Below, piece by piece: positions 58,252-64,000 of a stretch of 64,000 bases of DNA (the first letter of the stretch is position 1; each line of letters opens with the position of its first letter). Location of the stretch: positions 26,301,500 to 26,365,499 of the forward strand of contig CM036250.1 of NCBI GenBank assembly GCA_020698575.1, written 5' to 3'. The position numbers and the translations under genes are program-made. The DNA comes from Bostrychus sinensis (lineage: Eukaryota; Chordata; Actinopteri; Gobiiformes; Eleotridae). The notes under the pieces are model-generated. The model saw nothing but the letters and a program-made list of their open reading frames with translations, searched no databases and was not told where the DNA came from.

Positions 58252-61200
58252 TGTGGGACTGAGACTTTGTGCGACTGAGATTTTGTGCGACTGAGACTTT
58301 GTGTGACTGAGACTTTGTGCGACTGAGACTTTGTGGGATTCAGACTTTGTGCGACTGAGACTTTGTGGGATTCAGACTTTGTGGGACTGAGACTTTGTGG
58401 GACTGAGACTTTGTGCGACTTAGATTTTGTGCGACTGAGATTTTGTGGGACTGAGACTTTGTGGGACTGAGACTTTGTGCGACTGAGATTTTGTGCGACT
58501 GAGACTTTGTACGACTGAGATTTTGTGGGACTGAGACTTTGTGGGACTGAGATTTTGTGGGACTGAGATTTTGTGCGACTGAGACTTTGTGCGACTGAGA
58601 TTTTGTGCGACTGAGACTTTGTACGACTGAGACTTTGTGCGACTGAGATTTTGTGTGACTGAGACTTTGTGCGACTGAGACTTTGTGCGACTGAGACTTT
58701 GTGGGACTGAGACTTTGTGGGACTGAGACTTTGTGGGACTGAGACTTTGTGCGACTGAGATTTTTTGCGACTGAGACTGTGCGACTGAGATTTTGTGCGA
58801 CTGAGACTTTGTGGGACAGGAACTTTGTGAAATTGAGACTGTGTGCGACTGAGATTTTTTGCGACTGAGACTGTGCGACTGAGACTTTGTGCGACTGAGA
58901 CTTTGTGTGACTGAGACTTTGTGGGACTCAGATTTTGTGCGACTGAGACTTTGTTCAACTGAGATTTTGTGTGACTGAGATTTTGTGCGACTGAGATTTT
59001 GTGCGACTGAGACTTTGTGCGACTGAGACTTTGTGGGATTCAGACTTTGTGCGACTAAGATTTTCTGCGACTGAGACTTTGTGCGACTGAGACTTTGTGC
59101 GACTTTGTGCGACTGAGACTTTGTGGGATTCAGACTTTGTGGGACTGAGACTTTGTGCGACTGAGATTTTGTGCGACTGAGATTTTGTGCGACGGAGACT
59201 TTGTGCGACTGAGACTTTGTGCGACTGAGACTTTGTGCGACTGAGAGTTTGTGCGACTGAGACTTTGTGGGACTCAGATTTTGTGCGACTGAGACTTTGT
59301 TCAACTGAGATTTTGTGTGACTGAGATTTTGTGCGACTGAGATTTTGTGCGACTGAGATTTTGTGCGACGGAGACTTGGTGCGACTGAGACTTTGTGCGA
59401 CTGAGATTTTGTGCGACTGAGACTTTGTGCGCCTGAGACTTTGTGCGACTGAGACTTTGTGGGATTCAGACTTTGTGGGACTGAGACTTTGTGGGACTGA
59501 GATTTTGTGCGACTGAGACTTTGTGCGACTGAGACTTTGTGGGACTGAGATTTTGTGCGACTGAGATTTTGTGGGACTGAGACTTTGTGGGACTGAGATT
59601 TTGTGCGACTGAGACTTTGTGTGACTGAGACTTTGTGCGACTGAGACTTTGTGTGACTGAGATTTTGTGCGACTGAGACTTTGTAAGACTGAGACTCTTT
59701 GCGACTGAGATTTCTTGTGACTCAGACTTTGTGGGACTGAGACGTTGTGGGATTTAGACTTTGTGCGACTGAGATTTTGTACGATTGAGATTTTATGTGA
59801 CTGAGACTTTGTGCGACTGAGATGTTGTGCGACTGAGATTTTGTGCGACTCAAATTTTGGGCGACTGAGACTTTGTGTGACTCAGATTTTGTGCAACTGA
59901 GACTTTGCACGACTGAGATTTTGTGCGACTGAGATTTTGTGCGACTGAGATTTTGTGCGACTGAGATTTTGTTCAACTGAGATTTTGTGCAACTGAGACT
60001 TTGCACGACTGAGATATTGTGCGACTGAGTCTTTGTGGGACTTAGATTTTGTGCGACTGAGATTTTGTTCAACTGAGATTTTGTGTGACTGAGACTTTGT
60101 ACGACTGAGATTTTGTGCGACTGAGATTTTGTGTGACTGAGACTTTGTACGACTGAGATTTTGTGCGACTGAGATTTTGAGCGAATGAGATTTTGTGCGA
60201 CTGAGATTTTGAGCGAATGAGACTTTTTGGGACTGAGACTTTGTGGGACTGCGACTCTGTGCGACTGGGATTTTGTGCAACTGAGATTTTGTGCGACTGA
60301 GACTTTGCACGACTGAGATATTGTGCGACTGAGTCTTTGTGGGACTTAGATTTTTTGCAACTGAGATTTTGTTCAACTGAGATTTTGTGTGACTGAGACT
60401 TTGTGTGACTTAGATTTTGAGCGAATGAGACTTTGTGGGACTGCGACTCTGTGCGACTGGGATTTTGTGCAACTGAGATTTTGTTCAACTGAGATTTTGT
60501 GTGACTGAGATTTTGTGCGACTGAGATTTTGTGCGACTGAGACTTTGTAAGACTGAGACTCTTTGCGACTGAGATTTCTTGTGACTCAGACTTTGTGGGA
60601 CTGAGATTTTTTGCGACTGAGATTTTGTGCGACTGAGATTTTGAGCGAATGAGACTTTTTGGGACTGAGACTTTGTGCGACTGAGACTTTGTGGGATTCA
60701 GACTTTGTGGGACTGAGACTTTGTGGGACTGAGACTTTGTGGGACTGAGACTTTGTGCGACTGAGATTTTGTGCGACTGAGACTTTGTACGACTGAGATT
60801 TTGTGGGACTGAGACTTTGTGGGACTGAGACTTTGTGGGACTGAGATTTTGTGCAACTGAGACTTTGTGCGACTGAGATTTTGTGCGACTGAGACTTTGT
60901 ACGACTGAGATTTTGTGGGACTGAGACTTTGTGTGACTGAGATTTTGTGGGACTGAGATTTTGTGCGACTGAGACTTTGTGCGACTGAGATTTTGTGCGA
61001 CTGAGACTTTGTGCGACTGAGATTTTGTGCGACTGAGACTTTGTGCGACTGAGATTTTGTGTGACTGAGACTTTGTGCGACTGAGACTTTGTGCGACTGA
61101 GACTTTGTGGGACTGAGACTTTGTGCGACTGACACTGTGTGGGACAGGGACTTTGTGCGACTGAGACTTTGTGCGACTGAGACTTTGTGTGACTGAGACT

Positions 61201-64000
61201 TTGTACGACTGAGACTTTGTGCGACTGAGATTTTTTGCGACTGAGACTGTTGCAACTGAGATTTTGTGCGACTGAGACTTTGTGGGACAGGAACTTTGTG
61301 AGATTGAGACTTTGTGCGACTGAGACTTTGTGTGACTGAGATTTTGTGTGACTGAGATTTTGTGCGACTGAGATTTTGTGCGACTGAGATTTTGTGCGAC
61401 GGAGACTTTGTGCGACTGAGACTTTGTGCGACTGAGACTTTGTGCGACTGAGACTTTGTGCGACTGAGATTTTGTGCGACTGAGACTTCGTGCGACTGAG
61501 ACTTTGTGGGATTCAGACTGTGTGGGACTGAGACTTTGTGCGACTGAGACTTTGTGCGACTGAGATTTTGTGCGACTTTGTGCGACTGAGACTTTGTGGG
61601 ATTCAGACTTTGTGGGACTGAGACTTTGTGCGACTGAGATTTTGTGCGACTGAGACTTTGTGGGATTCAGACTTTGTGGGACTGAGACTTTGTGGGACTG
61701 AGATTTTGTGCGACTGAGACTTTGTGCGACTGAGACTTTGTGGGACTGAGATTTTGTGGGACTGAGATTTTGTGCGACTGAGATTTTGTGGGACTGAGAC
61801 TTTGTGGGACTGAGACTTTGTGGGACTTAGATTTTGTGCGACTGAGATTTTGTTCAACTGAGATTTTGTGTGACTGAGACTTTGTACGACTGAGATTTTG
61901 TGCGACTGAGATTTTGTGTGACTGAGACTTTGTACGACTGAGATTTTGTGCGACTGAGATTTTGAGCGACTGGGATTTTGTGCAACTGAGATTTTGTGTG
62001 ACTGAGATTTTGTGCGACTGAAATTTTGTGCGACTGAGACTTTGTAAGACTGAGACTCTTTGCGACTGAGATTTCTTGTGACTCAGACTTTGTGGAACTG
62101 AGATTTTGTGTGACTGAGATTTTTTGCGACTGAGATTTTGTGTGACTGAGATTTTTTGCGACTGAGATTTTTTGCGACTGAGATTTTGTGCGACTGTAAT
62201 TTTGTGCGACTCAGACTTTGTGGGACTGAGATTTTGTGGGACTGAGACTTTGTGGGACTGAGATTTTGTGCGACTGAGATTTTGTGGGACTGAGACTTTG
62301 TGGGACTGAGATTTTGTGCGACTGAGATTTTGTGCGACTGAGACTTTGTGCGACTGAGATTTTGTGTGACTGAGACTTTGTGGGAATGAAACTTTGTGGG
62401 ACTGAGACTTTGTGCGACTGAGATTTTGTGGGACTGTGACTTTGTGGGACTGAGACTTTGTGCGACTGAGATTTTGTGCGACTGAGACTGTGCGACTGAG
62501 ATTTTGTGCGACTGTTAGGGACTGAGACTTTGTGCGACTTAGACTTTATGCGACTTAGACGTTGTGTGACTGAGACTTTGTGCGACTGAGATTTTTTGTG
62601 ACTGAGACGTTGTGCGACTGAGACTTTGTGCAACCGAGATTTTGTGCGACTGAGACTTTGTGGGATTCAGATTTTGTGCGACTGAGAGTTTGTGCGACTG
62701 AGACTTTGTGGGACTTAGATTTTGTGCGACTGAGATTTTGTTCAACTGAGATTTTGTGTGACTGAGACTTTGTACGACTGAGATTTTGTGCGACTGAGAT
62801 TTTGTGTGACTGAGACTTTGTACGACTGAGATTTTGTGCGACTGAGATTTTGAGCGAATGAGATTTTGTGCGACTGAGATTTTGAGCGAATGAGACTTTT
62901 TGGGACTGAGACTTTGTGGGACTGCGACTCTGTGCGACTGGGATTTTGTGCAACTGAGATTTTGTGTGACTGAGATTTTGTGTGACTGAGACTTTGTGGG
63001 AATGAAACTTTGTGGGACTGAGACTTTGTGCGACTGAGATTTTGTGCGACTGAGACTTTGTGGGATTCAGATTTTGTGCGACTGAGAGTTTGTGCGACTG
63101 AGACTTTGTGGGACTTAGATTTTGTGCGACTGAGATTTTGTTCAACTGAGATTTTGTGTGACTGAGACTTTGTACGACTGAGATTTTGTGCGACTGAGAT
63201 TTTGTGTGACTGAGACTTTGTACGACTGAGATTTTGTGCGACTGAGATTTTGAGCGAATGAGATTTTGTGCGACTGAGATTTTGAGCGAATGAGACTTTT
63301 TGGGACTGAGACTTTGTGGGACTGCGACTCTGTGCGACTGGGATTTTGTGCAACTGAGATTTTGTGTGACTGAGATTTTGTGCGACTGAAATTTTGTGCG
63401 ACTGAGACTTTGTAAGACTGAGACTCTTTGCGACTGAGATTTCTTGTGACTCAGACTTTGTGGAACTGAGATTTTGTGTGACTGAGATTTTTTGCGACTG
63501 AGATTTTGTGTGACTGAGATTTTTTGCGACTGAGATTTTTTGCGACTGAGATTTTGTGCGACTGTAATTTTGTGCGACTCAGACTTTGTGGGACTGAGAT
63601 TTTGTGGGACTGAGACTTTGTGGGACTGAGATTTTGTGCGACTGAGATTTTGTGGGACTGAGACTTTGTGGGACTGAGATTTTGTGCGACTGAGACTTTG
63701 TGCGACTGAGACTTTGTGCGACTGAGACTTTGTGCGACTGAGATTTTGTGCGACTGAGATTTTGTGCGACTGAGATTTTGTGCGACTGAGACTTTGTGCG
63801 ACTGAGATTTTGTGTGACTGAGACTTTGTGGGAATGAGACTTTGTGGGACTGAGACTTTGTGCGACTGAGATTTTGTGCGACTGAGACTGTGCGACTGAG
63901 ATTTTGTGCGACTGAGACTGTGCGACTGAGATTTTGTGCGACTGTTAGGGACTGAGACTTTGTGCGACTTAGACGTTGTGTGACTGAGACTTTGTGCGAC
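58252..64000. repeat. 16-bp minisatellite, about 360 copies, running off the window
   Basis: The consensus unit is GACTGAGAYTTTGTGS (Y = C/T, S mostly C or G). Variation concentrates at positions 9 and 16 and in sub-variants such as GATTCAGAC, GTTCAACTGAG and GTACGACTGAG. The unit length is not a multiple of 3, so three units (48 bp) encode 16 residues, read on the minus strand as KSQSHKVSVAQSLSRT in every frame. Long minus-strand frames (up to about 290 codons) result from the unit lacking stops there. They begin at TTG rather than ATG and are not called as genes. Confidence 0.97.
62036..63404. repeat. Recent internal duplication unit of the minisatellite
   Basis: The variant string starting TTTGTAAGACTGAGACTCTT, followed by TTTCTTGTGACTCAGAC and GCGACTGTAATTTTG, appears at about 62036-62330 and again at about 63401-63695, in the same order and almost identical. 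This implies a block of about 1.36 kb copied in tandem. A shorter repeat of about 400 bp (GGGACTTAGATTTTGTGCGA at 62711 and 63111) lies within it. Confidence 0.75.

Noticed and set aside
58140..63353. Long minus-strand open frames (116-294 codons) in the minisatellite as protein genes
   Set aside because: They begin at TTG, overlap one another in different frames with the same peptide, and follow only from a stop-free 16-bp unit. No splice or promoter support was seen.
58252..64000. CRISPR-like array
   Set aside because: Units are contiguous with no spacers, and the DNA is eukaryotic.

Overview
The window is vertebrate nuclear DNA, most likely from a teleost fish. The genes have several exons with GT-AG introns and AATAAA polyadenylation signals, codon use is vertebrate-like, and the sequence between genes is crowded with fish-type hAT and Tc1/mariner-like MITEs, tRNA-derived SINEs and LINE fragments. 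I cannot name the species. Three protein genes are recognised: the 3' end of tpd52l2 (+, exons from 2107 to 6281), a complete ppdpf (+, exons 1-5, coding 17289-20039), and a PTK6-type non-receptor tyrosine kinase (-, eight coding exons, 46179 to 42502). As I recall, the human relatives TPD52L2, PPDPF and PTK6 all map to 20q13.33, so the grouping looks like conserved synteny and supports the three calls.

Layout. 1-6500: last three recognised exons of tpd52l2, with a palindromic MITE upstream and a hAT MITE in its penultimate intron. 6500-16100: intergenic, with MITEs, remnants of a THAP + helix-turn-helix transposase (13391 to 11530, minus), an intact tRNA-Glu(CTC) (13573-13502, minus) and a 22-bp hairpin (14476-14527). 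16130-20345: ppdpf with a GC-box/TATA promoter. 20345-42500: 22 kb of mostly anonymous repeat-rich DNA, with one candidate terminal exon (22561-22646), two LINE 3' fragments, a MITE with a perfect 9-bp target duplication (37371-37837) and a hAT MITE (38010-38575). 42500-46180: the kinase gene. 46410-50195: a satellite array of about 22 monomers of about 170 bp, starting only about 230 bp upstream of the kinase ATG. 50424-50790: a nearly full-length SINE. 51052-52049: a candidate three-exon small gene on the minus strand. 52516-55712: a large inverted repeat with arms of about 0.9 kb. 57705-58250: a decayed L1-like reverse transcriptase. 58252-64000, running off the end: a 16-bp minisatellite of about 360 copies.

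The most interesting item is the kinase. The conceptual protein (428 residues, all splice phases consistent) has SH2 and kinase domains but no SH3. It carries DFA instead of DFG, and valine where the helix-C glutamate normally sits, while the VAIK lysine, the HRD aspartate and the C-terminal tail tyrosine are retained. Other points of note are the minisatellite, which encodes the same 16-residue peptide in all three minus-strand frames, and perfect inverted repeats at the ppdpf promoter and in ppdpf intron 1. The three genes do not form an operon or an obvious shared pathway; their proximity is ancestral linkage.
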